Shown in pieces: positions 1 through 6,909 of a stretch of DNA of 24,859 nt (within the stretch, counting starts at the first letter, position 1; every line of letters starts with the position of its first letter). The translations under genes were made by a program, and so were the position numbers. The notes below the pieces were generated by a model. That model had not been told where the DNA came from, ran no database searches, and saw nothing but the letters and a program-made list of their open reading frames with translations. This stretch comes from HGM12587 sp964561705 (lineage in GTDB: Bacteria > Bacillota > Clostridia > Lachnospirales > Lachnospiraceae): positions 1 to 24,859 of the forward strand of contig CAZLQJ010000021.1 in NCBI GenBank assembly GCA_964561705.1. The letters run 5' to 3'.

Positions 1-95
1 AAGACAATCAGATCGTAGCTCGTGACCTTGCACCGCAGGGCAACGCTACAAGAGCTCAGATGGCAACAATCTTACAGAGATTTTGTGAAAACTAA
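1..95 (+). CDS. C-terminal end of an SLH-domain (S-layer homology) protein, 5' truncated
   Basis: Only the last 30 codons are in the window, read in the frame beginning at base 3 and ending at TAA 93-95. The peptide ends ATRAQMATILQRFCEN, the typical close of an S-layer homology repeat (T/S-R-A-x-x-A-x-x-L-x-R-F). SLH domains anchor exported proteins to secondary cell-wall polymers, so this is probably a surface protein. What precedes the repeat cannot be seen. A strong terminator follows 32 bases after the stop. Confidence 0.75.
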   Translation, partial: DNQIVARDLAPQGNATRAQMATILQRFCEN

Positions 96-127
96 ATTGT
101 TCTAGAAGCATTTGACTTTCGGAATAG

Positions 128-160
128 GCTGGCACACCAAGCGGTGTGCCAGCTTTTTTT
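128..160 (+). terminator. Rho-independent terminator after the SLH gene
   Basis: A perfect 11-bp stem (GCTGGCACACC 128-138 with GGTGTGCCAGC 143-153) with a 4-base loop is followed directly by seven T residues (154-160). It separates the SLH gene from the asnS promoter. Confidence 0.93.
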
Positions 161-161
161 C

Positions 162-190
162 TTGCCATAATAAGAAAAATGCGTTATACT
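162..190 (+). promoter_or_regulatory. Sigma-A promoter of asnS
   Basis: TTGCCA (162-167) and TATACT (185-190) are separated by exactly 17 bp. The predicted start near 197 gives a leader of only about 37 nt. That leaves no room for a T-box riboswitch, the leader type often used for aminoacyl-tRNA synthetase genes in Firmicutes. Confidence 0.8.
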
Positions 191-233
191 AACACAACAT
201 GAGGAAGTATACTGTAAAGGGGAGATGAAAGAG

Positions 234-1625
234 ATGAATTTAGTTACAGTAAAAGAATTGTATCGTAATACTGAAAAATACATTGATCAGACCATCGAGA
301 TCGGTGGATGGGTACGAAGTGTACGTGATTCCAAAACATTTGGTTTTATTGTTGTAAATGACGGTACATTTTTTGAAACATTACAGGTTGTTTACCATGA
401 TACCATGGAAAATTTTGCTGAGATCAGCAAATTAAATGTAGGTGCGGCGATCATCGTGAAAGGAAAACTGGTTGCAACACCGCAGGCAAAGCAGAAATTC
501 GAGATTCAGGCAGAAGAAGTATTTGTAGAAGGTACTTCTGCACCAGATTATCCACTGCAGAAAAAGCGTCATAGTCTTGAATTTTTAAGAACGATCACAC
601 ATTTACGTCCAAGAACAAATACATTCCAGGCAGTATTCCGTGTACGTTCTCTTTGTGCTTATGCAATCCATCAGTTTTTCCAGGAAAGAGGGTTTGTATA
701 TGTACATACACCGCTGATCACGGGAAGTGACTGCGAAGGTGCGGGAGAAATGTTCCAGGTAACGACGATGGATCTGAATAACATTCCGAAAACAGAAGAT
801 GGTTCTGTGGATTTTTCACAGGATTTCTTTAACAAACCGACAAATTTAACGGTAAGCGGACAGTTAAACGGTGAAAGCTATGCGATGGCATTTAGAAATA
901 TTTATACTTTTGGACCAACATTCCGAGCTGAAAATTCCAATACAACAAGACATGCGGCAGAATTCTGGATGATCGAACCGGAAATGGCATTTGCGGATCT
1001 TCAGGACAACATGGATGTTGCAGAAGCGATGTTAAAATATGTAATTCGTTATGTTCTGGAAAATGCACCGGAAGAGATGAGCTTCTTTAACAGTTTTATT
1101 GATAAAGGACTCATCGAAAGATTAAATAATGTATTAAATTCTGAATTCGGACATGTGACTTATACAGAAGCAATTGAAATTTTAGAAAAGAACAATGAGA
1201 ATTTTGATTATAAAGTATCTTGGGGCTGCGATCTTCAGACAGAGCATGAAAGATATCTTACAGAAGAAGTATTTAAGCGTCCGGTATTTGTAACAGATTA
1301 TCCAAAGGAAATCAAAGCATTCTACATGAAGCTGAATGAAGATGGAAAAACTGTTGCAGCGATGGACTGCCTGGTTCCGGGAATTGGTGAGATCATCGGC
1401 GGAAGCCAGAGAGAAGATGATTATGATAAGCTGGTTGCTCGTATGGATGAACTGGGACTTAAGAAAGAAGATTATGATTTCTATCTTGATTTAAGAAAAT
1501 ATGGTTCTGCCCGTCATGCTGGTTTCGGTCTTGGATTTGAACGTTGTGTGATGTACCTGACAGGTATGGGTAATATTCGTGACGTATTGCCATTCCCAAG
1601 AACAGTCAATAACTGTGAATTATAA
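234..1625 (+). CDS. asnS: Asparagine--tRNA ligase
   Basis: Class IIb aminoacyl-tRNA synthetase that charges tRNA(Asn) with asparagine in the cytoplasm. The N-terminal OB-fold anticodon-binding domain covers about residues 1-110 (IGGWVRSVRDSKTFGFI). The catalytic domain carries motif 2 (FRAENSNTTRHAAEFWM) and motif 3 (GFGLGFERC) near the C-terminus. The GGSQRE and PGIGEIIGG segments are characteristic of AsnRS. I chose ATG 234 (463 aa) over the in-frame ATG 225 because GGGGAG at 219-224 abuts 225 but sits at a normal distance from 234. The length matches the family (about 460-466 aa). It has its own promoter, and a hairpin with five T residues follows the stop codon. Confidence 0.97.
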   Translation: MNLVTVKELYRNTEKYIDQTIEIGGWVRSVRDSKTFGFIVVNDGTFFETLQVVYHDTMENFAEISKLNVGAAIIVKGKLVATPQAKQKFEIQAEEVFVEGTSAPDYPLQKKRHSLEFLRTITHLRPRTNTFQAVFRVRSLCAYAIHQFFQERGFVYVHTPLITGSDCEGAGEMFQVTTMDLNNIPKTEDGSVDFSQDFFNKPTNLTVSGQLNGESYAMAFRNIYTFGPTFRAENSNTTRHAAEFWMIEPEMAFADLQDNMDVAEAMLKYVIRYVLENAPEEMSFFNSFIDKGLIERLNNVLNSEFGHVTYTEAIEILEKNNENFDYKVSWGCDLQTEHERYLTEEVFKRPVFVTDYPKEIKAFYMKLNEDGKTVAAMDCLVPGIGEIIGGSQREDDYDKLVARMDELGLKKEDYDFYLDLRKYGSARHAGFGLGFERCVMYLTGMGNIRDVLPFPRTVNNCEL

Positions 1626-1640
1626 AAATCGAACAAATGT

Positions 1641-1669
1641 TTGCAAAAGACTACACCTTGTGGTAAACT
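1641..1669 (+). promoter_or_regulatory. Probable sigma-A promoter of the yhaO/yhaN-like operon
   Basis: TTGCAA (1641-1646) and TAAACT (1664-1669) are spaced by 17 bp. The -10 lies inside the asnS terminator hairpin. The start site would be near 1676, at the first base of the ribosome binding site, giving a very short 5' leader that lacks the left hairpin arm. Confidence 0.5.
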
Positions 1670-1688
1670 TACCATGAGGTGTATTTTT
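1653..1688 (+). terminator. Hairpin with short T-run after asnS; overlaps promoter and RBS of the next gene
   Basis: The arms 1653-1666 and 1669-1682 pair over 14 positions (two as G-U) and are followed by A and TTTTT (1684-1688), consistent with a terminator for asnS. The right arm contains the GAGGTG ribosome binding site (1676-1681) of the exonuclease gene, so read-through RNA would hide that site. The paired loop is tight (2 nt if fully zipped). Confidence 0.6.
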
Positions 1689-2741
1689 ATGTTGATCATT
1701 CATGGAGCAGATATTCATTTAGGGGCAAGCCCGGATGTAGGTGAGCCTTGGGGAAAACAAAGAAAACAGGAATTGTGGGATAGTTTTGGGCGGTTGATCG
1801 AAGCTGCAGAACAGCAAAAGGCGGATCTTTTGCTTATTGCGGGGGATCTTTTTCACAGACCGCCGTTGTTAAAAGAACTTCGGGAAGTCAATGCTTTGTT
1901 TGAAAGCCTGACAAAGACAAAGGTTGTGTTGATTGCGGGAAACCATGATTACATAGGGAGCAATTCTTTTTATAAAAAATATGAATGGGCAAAAAATGTG
2001 GCATTCTTAAGTTCAGAAACAATAAGTCGGGTGGCCTTTCCGGAACTGAAGGTGGATGTCTATGGCGTGAGTTATCATCAAAAAGAGTGGAGAGATCGGA
2101 TTTATGACGAAGTAAAGCCGGAAAAGAATGAATACTATCATATTTTACTGGCTCACGGAGGGGATGAAAAACATCTTCCGTATACCAGGGAAACGCTACG
2201 AAACAGCGGCTTTGATTATATTGCATTTGGCCATATCCACCAGCCGGGAATGATCCTGGAGGGAAGGGCGGCTATGGCTGGCAGTTTGGAGCCTTTGGAT
2301 CACACGGACAGGAGCGTTCATGGATATGTACGTGTGGAGGTGAAGGATGGAGAAAACAGGATTGCACTGGTTCCCATGGCATGCAGGCTGTATCGTACCC
2401 TGGAACTTCCGTTAACTGCAGAAGATACCATGCGGAGTATTTATGCCAGATTGCAGGATAAGATCAAAGAGGAGGGGGCAGTGCATATTTATGATGTGGA
2501 ACTGACCGGAAAATGTCATGCCTCTTTAGAAATTATAGAGGATCAGCTGAAGAGTGCCGGAAATGTACGGCTGATTTCTGACCATACGGAGAAAGAGTTT
2601 GATTATGACGCATTGAAACAGTGCTATCGGGGAAGCCTTTTGGAGCGCTATATTACATCATTTGACAATTGCAGCACTCCTTTGGAGAGAGAGGCACTTA
2701 GTCTGGGAACTGCGGCAATTCTGGAGGTGCTGGAATCATGA
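1689..2741 (+). CDS. SbcD/YhaO-like DNA repair exonuclease (calcineurin-like metallophosphoesterase)
   Basis: Predicted Mn-dependent nuclease subunit of an SbcCD/Mre11-Rad50-like complex acting on DNA ends or hairpins. All metallophosphoesterase signatures are visible: D8-x-H10 (GADIHLG), G52-D53 (AGDLFHR), G84-N85-H86-D87, a histidine in LLAHGG, and GHIHQPG. In the second motif the usual GDxxD/H is seen as GDLFH. The C-terminal part (about 240-350) is less conserved, as in YhaO-type proteins. ATG 1689 (350 aa) is chosen over an upstream in-frame TTG at 1641 because GAGGTG lies 7 nt before it and the conserved beta strand starts directly (MLIIHGADIHLG). The last four bases overlap the ATPase gene (ATGA), implying translational coupling and a shared complex. 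Confidence 0.88.
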   Translation: MLIIHGADIHLGASPDVGEPWGKQRKQELWDSFGRLIEAAEQQKADLLLIAGDLFHRPPLLKELREVNALFESLTKTKVVLIAGNHDYIGSNSFYKKYEWAKNVAFLSSETISRVAFPELKVDVYGVSYHQKEWRDRIYDEVKPEKNEYYHILLAHGGDEKHLPYTRETLRNSGFDYIAFGHIHQPGMILEGRAAMAGSLEPLDHTDRSVHGYVRVEVKDGENRIALVPMACRLYRTLELPLTAEDTMRSIYARLQDKIKEEGAVHIYDVELTGKCHASLEIIEDQLKSAGNVRLISDHTEKEFDYDALKQCYRGSLLERYITSFDNCSTPLEREALSLGTAAILEVLES

Positions 2742-4120
2742 ATATCAAAACACTGGAATTAAAGAATTTTGGCAGATTTTCCGGAAAAGAATTGGCGTTT
2801 GATGACGGGATCAATGTCATTTGCGGCAGAAACGGTTCCGGAAAGACGACGATCTATATGGCAATCATGGCACTGCTGTTTGGAATGGAACGACAGCGGG
2901 GAAGAGCTTCGAAAAGTGACAGTTATACAACTTATCAGCCATGGGAAAACAAAACCTGGTATGAAGGGGTACTGCATTTTGAGACTGGTGGGAAACTTTT
3001 TCGTCTGGAGAGGAATTTCTATCAGGGGGAAAAATCAGCTCGCCTGGTTTGTGTAACAGACGGAGAAGAATTGTCTGTAGAGCAGGGAGATCTGGAAGTG
3101 CTACTGGGAATAGAGAATATGGATCTGTTTGTGAATACTGCTGCTGTAGGACAATTAAAGATGAAACCCCAGAAAAGTATTTATGATTATCTGAAAAATT
3201 ATATTGCCAATAGTTTAGAAGGCGGGAGTGATACCACAGATGTTGTAAAGACATTGGCAATCCTGGATCAGAAGAGGAAAACTCTGGAGCAGGAAAAAAA
3301 GAAGAGGATTCATGCGATACAGTCTCTGATTTCCCAAAAGGAAGCCGGAAAGGAACTGGTAGAAAAAGAAATTTATAAATATCAGGAAAAACTGGAAGGC
3401 TTTGAACGTCAGAAAGAGGAACTAAAACGTCCGGAAGAAAAATGGGCAAGGGGATTTTGGAAACGGCTGCTTCAGTGGTTAAAGCGATTGTTCTTTCGAA
3501 AAGCGATTTCAGAGGAAAAGAAAAAATATCAGGATGAACTGGTAAAAGTTGAGGAAAAGATCCTTCTGCAAAGGGAACTTTTGGGAGAAAAGGAAAGTCT
3601 TTTGGAAGAACTTCTTCTGGAAATTGAAAGTCTTTACGGAAAAATGCAGGAATGTACGCTGAATGAAGAGGGAAAAGCCATCGAATTTGCAGCGGAAAGA
3701 ATTCGGACAATTTCCGCACAAGGAAGCACATTGGTTTGGGACAAACTTCAAAAAAAGGCATCCCGGGTTCTGGCAGAACTGACCGATGGAGCTTATGAGA
3801 AGATCATTTTAGAAGATGGGAAGGAAATTTCTGTATGGGATGGACAAAGGAAACTTCAAATGTTTCAGATCAGTACCGGGACGGTGGATCAGGTAGATCT
3901 GGCATTTCGCATTGCCCTGCAGGATCTTTTTTTTGCGGAGGATCCTCTGCCATTGATCTTTGATGATGCATTTATTTATTTTGATGACGAACGACTGGGG
4001 CATTTGCTTTCCTATTTGGGAAGCATGAATCGTCAGGTGTTGATCTTTTCCTGCCATCAAAGAGAGACCGAGATTTTGGAGAAAAAAGGGATCCGCTATC
4101 AAAAAATTGTGATTGGATGA
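2738..4120 (+). CDS. Short SbcC/YhaN-like AAA (ABC-type) ATPase, partner of the upstream nuclease
   Basis: Rad50/SbcC-type P-loop ATPase, 460 aa. Walker A is GRNGSGKTT (G30-T38). The C-terminal half-site has STGTVDQVDLAFRIA as an unusual signature motif, Walker B PLIFDDAF, and an H-loop-like FSCHQRE. Two charged coiled-coil arms run at about residues 175-232 and 260-310. Canonical SbcC/Rad50 is about 1000 aa with a CxxC zinc hook at the coil apex. Here the coil is short, no CxxC is present, and the apex (residues 236-257) is a Trp/Phe/Lys/Arg-rich amphipathic stretch. GGAGGTG at 2723-2729 serves as ribosome binding site. The ATGA overlap with the nuclease gene and the shared promoter support a two-subunit DNA-end processing complex. 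The function is inferred from the family. Confidence 0.82.
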   Translation: MNIKTLELKNFGRFSGKELAFDDGINVICGRNGSGKTTIYMAIMALLFGMERQRGRASKSDSYTTYQPWENKTWYEGVLHFETGGKLFRLERNFYQGEKSARLVCVTDGEELSVEQGDLEVLLGIENMDLFVNTAAVGQLKMKPQKSIYDYLKNYIANSLEGGSDTTDVVKTLAILDQKRKTLEQEKKKRIHAIQSLISQKEAGKELVEKEIYKYQEKLEGFERQKEELKRPEEKWARGFWKRLLQWLKRLFFRKAISEEKKKYQDELVKVEEKILLQRELLGEKESLLEELLLEIESLYGKMQECTLNEEGKAIEFAAERIRTISAQGSTLVWDKLQKKASRVLAELTDGAYEKIILEDGKEISVWDGQRKLQMFQISTGTVDQVDLAFRIALQDLFFAEDPLPLIFDDAFIYFDDERLGHLLSYLGSMNRQVLIFSCHQRETEILEKKGIRYQKIVIG

Positions 4121-4134
4121 TCCCCAGGGTGGAT
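4120..4134 (+). promoter_or_regulatory. Candidate CsoR-type operator (GC-rich dyad) next to the csoR-like -35
   Basis: ATCCCCAGGGTGGAT (4120-4134) is an interrupted dyad with a C-run/G-run core that overlaps the first base of the -35 element. CsoR-family repressors often bind such C/G-tract dyads at their own promoters. Only position and symmetry support this. Confidence 0.3.
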
Positions 4135-4162
4135 TGTACATCAAATGAAAAAATGTTATACT
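4134..4162 (+). promoter_or_regulatory. Sigma-A promoter of the csoR-like gene
   Basis: TTGTAC (4134-4139) and TATACT (4157-4162) are separated by 17 bp. The predicted start near 4169 gives a leader of about 25 nt that contains AGGTG (4181-4185). Confidence 0.75.
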
Positions 4163-4193
4163 GGGAAAACGATGAAGAAGAGGTGTAATAAAA

Positions 4194-4550
4194 ATGAGTG
4201 AGGAAGGAAAGCATATTCATATAGCCGAAGATGGAACTGTTTATGAACATTGTCATCACGAACACAGTCATGGAGAAGGTCATGGCCATACCCATACCAA
4301 TACCAAGGCAGTGATTAATCGTTTGTCCAGAGCCATTGGTCATTTGGAATCCATTAAGCGTATGGTAGAGGACGGAAGAGATTGTTCGGAGGTTTTGATT
4401 CAATTATCGGCAGTAAAATCGGCACTGAATAATACCGGAAAGGTTATTTTAAAGGATCATATTGAGCATTGCCTGGTGGATGCCGTGGAGAATGGAGACC
4501 ATGAGGCAATTTCCGAATTGACAGAGGCTATTGATCGTTTTGTAAAATAA
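4194..4550 (+). CDS. CsoR/RcnR-family metal-sensing transcriptional repressor with His-rich N-terminus
   Basis: All-helical DUF156-family repressor of 118 aa. Residues C64, H89 and C93 reproduce the Cys-His-Cys ligand set and its spacing (25 and 4) known for Cu(I)-sensing CsoR, so copper or another thiophilic metal is the likely effector. It lacks a DNA-binding HTH, as expected for this all-alpha family. Ahead of the core, residues 18-34 are extremely His-rich (EHCHHEHSHGEGHGHTH), which could chelate Cu, Ni or Zn. No copper ATPase or chaperone gene lies nearby, so the target operon is elsewhere or the gene mainly regulates itself. AGGTG at 4181-4185 sits 8 nt before the start. Confidence 0.9.
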   Translation: MSEEGKHIHIAEDGTVYEHCHHEHSHGEGHGHTHTNTKAVINRLSRAIGHLESIKRMVEDGRDCSEVLIQLSAVKSALNNTGKVILKDHIEHCLVDAVENGDHEAISELTEAIDRFVK

Positions 4551-4631
4551 ATTGTCAATCAGAGAAAGTGTCAAAAAAATTTTTTTCTTTTGTGCAATTT
4601 CACGAAAAGCATTGAGAGGTAGATTTCTCCC

Positions 4632-4660
4632 TTGAAAAAGAATAGACAATCCACTATACT
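4632..4660 (+). promoter_or_regulatory. Sigma-A promoter of nrdD
   Basis: TTGAAA (4632-4637) and TATACT (4655-4660) are separated by 17 bp. The start is predicted near 4667, giving a leader of about 55 nt that contains a dyad resembling an NrdR box. The 171 bp between the csoR-like gene and nrdD otherwise show only an A7T7 tract (4573-4586) and no convincing terminator. Confidence 0.78.
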
Positions 4661-4691
4661 GTAACTACATTTTGAGGTGAAAGAGGCAGTG

Positions 4692-4709
4692 AACACAAGA
4701 TGTTGTGTT
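4692..4709 (+). promoter_or_regulatory. nrdR box: Probable NrdR box (operator) in the nrdD leader
   Basis: AACACAAGATGTTGTGTT is an 18-bp dyad with 7-bp arms. Its inner 16 bases (4693-4708) match the NrdR box consensus ACACWATATATWGTGT as I recall it at 14 of 16 positions. NrdR is the ATP/dATP-sensing repressor of ribonucleotide reductase operons. A weak second half-box (CCACTATA, 4651-4658) overlaps the -10 element 42 bp upstream, about four helical turns. The dyad could also fold as a hairpin directly before the ribosome binding site GGAGGAG (4711-4717). Confidence 0.7.
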
Positions 4710-4721
4710 GGGAGGAGTAAT

Positions 4722-6857
4722 ATGATCTATGTAATCAAAAAGGACGGTACCAGAGAGAAGTTCAACGTTGAAAAGATCATCAACGCTGTGAATAAATCTG
4801 CAAACCGCATCTTATATACTTTTACAGAAGAGGAAAAACGTCACATTTGTGATTTCGCATTTTCCAGAGCAGAAAAATTAGGAAAAGAAAATATCGATAT
4901 TCAGGATATGCATAATATTGTGGAAGGAGCCTTGGAACAGGTAAATCCTGCAGTTGCCAAGAGTTATCGTGATTATCGAAATTATAAGAAAGATTTTGTT
5001 CATATGATGGACGATGTCTATACCAAGAGTCAGTCAATCCGTTATATTGGTGACAAAAGCAATGCCAATACGGACAGTGCTCTGGTTGCGACAAAGCGCA
5101 GTCTGATTTTTAATGAACTGAATAAGGAACTGTATCGAAAGTTTTTCATGAACCGCAATGAACTTCAGGCATGCAGGGATGGATATATCTATATCCATGA
5201 TCAATCTGCGCGTCTGGATACCATGAATTGCTGCCTTTTTGATGTAGGAAATGTGCTTAAGGGCGGTTTTGAGATGGGAAATGTCTGGTATAACGAACCA
5301 AAGACGCTGGATACTGCTTTTGATGTTATGGGAGACATTGTTTTAAGTACGGCAGCCCAACAGTATGGCGGATTTACGGTTCCTGAAGTAGACAAAATCT
5401 TAGGACCATATGCAGAAAAGAGCTATCACAAATATATTGCAGAATTTAAAAAATTCGTGGATCCGGATTGGCCGGGTGTTGAGGAACGGGCAGAAGAGTA
5501 TGCCTTAAGCAAAGTAAAACGTGATTTTGATCAGGGATGGCAGGGAATAGAATATAAGCTGAATACAGTAGGTTCTTCCCGTGGAGACTATCCTTTTGTA
5601 ACAGTGACTCTGGGACTTGGCACAGGGCGTTTTGAAAAAATGTGTAACACTTCTTTGTTGCGTGTACACAAAGAAGGTCAGGGAAAAGAAGGTAATAAAA
5701 AGCCGGTACTCTTCCCGAAAATCGTATTTTTATATGATGAAGAGATTCATGGACCGGGAAAATGCTGTGAAGATGTTTTTGAGGAAGGGATCGATTGTTC
5801 TTCCAAAACGATGTATCCGGACTGGTTGTCTATGAGCGGGGAAGGCTATATTTCCAGCATGTATAAACGTTATAAAAAGGTGATCAGCCCGATGGGATGC
5901 CGTGCCTTTTTGAGTCCATGGTACGAAAGAGGGGGCATGAAGCCGGCAGACGATCAGGATGTACCGGTATTTGTGGGAAGATTTAACATTGGGGCGGTAA
6001 GCCTCCATCTTCCGATGATCCTTGCTAAATCCCGTGCCGAAAACAGGGATTTTTATGAAGTGCTGGATTATTATCTGGAGATGATCCGACAGCTTCACAT
6101 TCGTACTTACGAATATCTGGGAGAAATGCATGCGTCTACGAATCCCCTGGCTTATTGTGAAGGCGGTTTCTATAACGGTCACTTAGATCCACACGAAAAG
6201 ATCAAACCGCTGTTAAAATCAGCAACCGCATCCTTTGGAATTACGGCGTTAAATGAATTGCAGGAACTTTACAATGGCAAATCCATCCGTGAAGATGGAC
6301 AGTTTGCATTGGAAGTGCTGGAATATATCAATCAGAAGATTACACAATTTAAGGAAGAGGATGGAAATCTTTATGCCATCTACGGAACACCGGCGGAAAG
6401 TCTTTGTGGACTTCAGATTGAACAGTTCCGTAAAAAATATGGCATTATCGAAGATGTCTCAGACAGACCCTATGTAAGCAACAGTTTCCATTGCCATGTG
6501 ACAGAACAGATGACACCGATTGAAAAACAGGACTGCGAAGGTCGTTTCTGGGAACTTTGCAATGGCGGAAAGATCCAGTATGTCAGATATCCGATTGGCT
6601 ACAATAAAGATGCGATCCGGACGTTGATCCGCAGAGCTATGGAACTTGGTTATTATGAAGGTGTGAATCTTTCTTTGGCTTACTGCGACGATTGCGGGCA
6701 TCAGGAACTGGAAATGGATGTCTGCCCGAAGTGCGGATCGAAGAACCTGACAAAGATTGACCGCATGAATGGTTATCTGTCTTACAGCCGTGTGCATGGT
6801 GATACCCGTTTAAATAAGGCGAAAATGGCTGAAATCGCAGAACGTGTCAGCATGTAG
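4722..6857 (+). CDS. nrdD: Anaerobic (class III) ribonucleoside-triphosphate reductase
   Basis: Oxygen-sensitive glycyl-radical enzyme that reduces NTPs to dNTPs for DNA synthesis. The N-terminal ATP-cone (about residues 1-95, MIYVIKKDGTREKFNVEKI) gives allosteric control. The central barrel contains the NCCLFD cysteine motif. The C-terminus has a four-cysteine zinc site (C655, C658, C668, C671) and the glycyl-radical loop RMNGYLS with G684. ATG 4722 (711 aa) is chosen over the in-frame ATG 4677 because GGAGGAG lies 4 nt upstream and the conserved ATP-cone begins there. The activating radical-SAM enzyme gene nrdG, which commonly follows nrdD, is absent from this window. Confidence 0.96.
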   Translation: MIYVIKKDGTREKFNVEKIINAVNKSANRILYTFTEEEKRHICDFAFSRAEKLGKENIDIQDMHNIVEGALEQVNPAVAKSYRDYRNYKKDFVHMMDDVYTKSQSIRYIGDKSNANTDSALVATKRSLIFNELNKELYRKFFMNRNELQACRDGYIYIHDQSARLDTMNCCLFDVGNVLKGGFEMGNVWYNEPKTLDTAFDVMGDIVLSTAAQQYGGFTVPEVDKILGPYAEKSYHKYIAEFKKFVDPDWPGVEERAEEYALSKVKRDFDQGWQGIEYKLNTVGSSRGDYPFVTVTLGLGTGRFEKMCNTSLLRVHKEGQGKEGNKKPVLFPKIVFLYDEEIHGPGKCCEDVFEEGIDCSSKTMYPDWLSMSGEGYISSMYKRYKKVISPMGCRAFLSPWYERGGMKPADDQDVPVFVGRFNIGAVSLHLPMILAKSRAENRDFYEVLDYYLEMIRQLHIRTYEYLGEMHASTNPLAYCEGGFYNGHLDPHEKIKPLLKSATASFGITALNELQELYNGKSIREDGQFALEVLEYINQKITQFKEEDGNLYAIYGTPAESLCGLQIEQFRKKYGIIEDVSDRPYVSNSFHCHVTEQMTPIEKQDCEGRFWELCNGGKIQYVRYPIGYNKDAIRTLIRRAMELGYYEGVNLSLAYCDDCGHQELEMDVCPKCGSKNLTKIDRMNGYLSYSRVHGDTRLNKAKMAEIAERVSM

Positions 6858-6885
6858 TATAAAATAAAAAATATTCCACATACTA
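6857..6885 (+). promoter_or_regulatory. Candidate sigma-G (forespore) promoter of the spoVAE-type gene
   Basis: GTATA (6857-6861) and CATACTA (6879-6885) with a 17-bp spacer agree with the Bacillus sigma-G pattern (G-H-A-T-R-like -35, CATACTA-like -10). The -35 begins on the last base of the nrdD stop codon. There is no sigma-A-like promoter in the 52-bp gap, which fits a sporulation-only gene behind a vegetative gene. Confidence 0.6.
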
Positions 6886-6909
6886 AGAAAAAAGATGTGG
6901 AGTGTAAAA

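Noticed and set aside
197..233. Possible T-box riboswitch before asnS
   Set aside because: The leader from the predicted start is only about 37 nt and has no specifier or antiterminator structure.
2865..3761. 298-aa open frame on the minus strand
   Set aside because: It is the antisense shadow of the coiled-coil coding region of the YhaN-like gene, with skewed composition (Phe/Pro/Ser-rich) and no ribosome binding site or domain.
4573..4586. A7T7 tract after the csoR-like gene as a terminator
   Set aside because: The dyad has no GC pairs and could not form a stable RNA stem.
4677..4721. Upstream in-frame start for nrdD
   Set aside because: It would add 15 residues spanning the NrdR-like dyad and the ribosome binding site, and the conserved ATP-cone begins at 4722.
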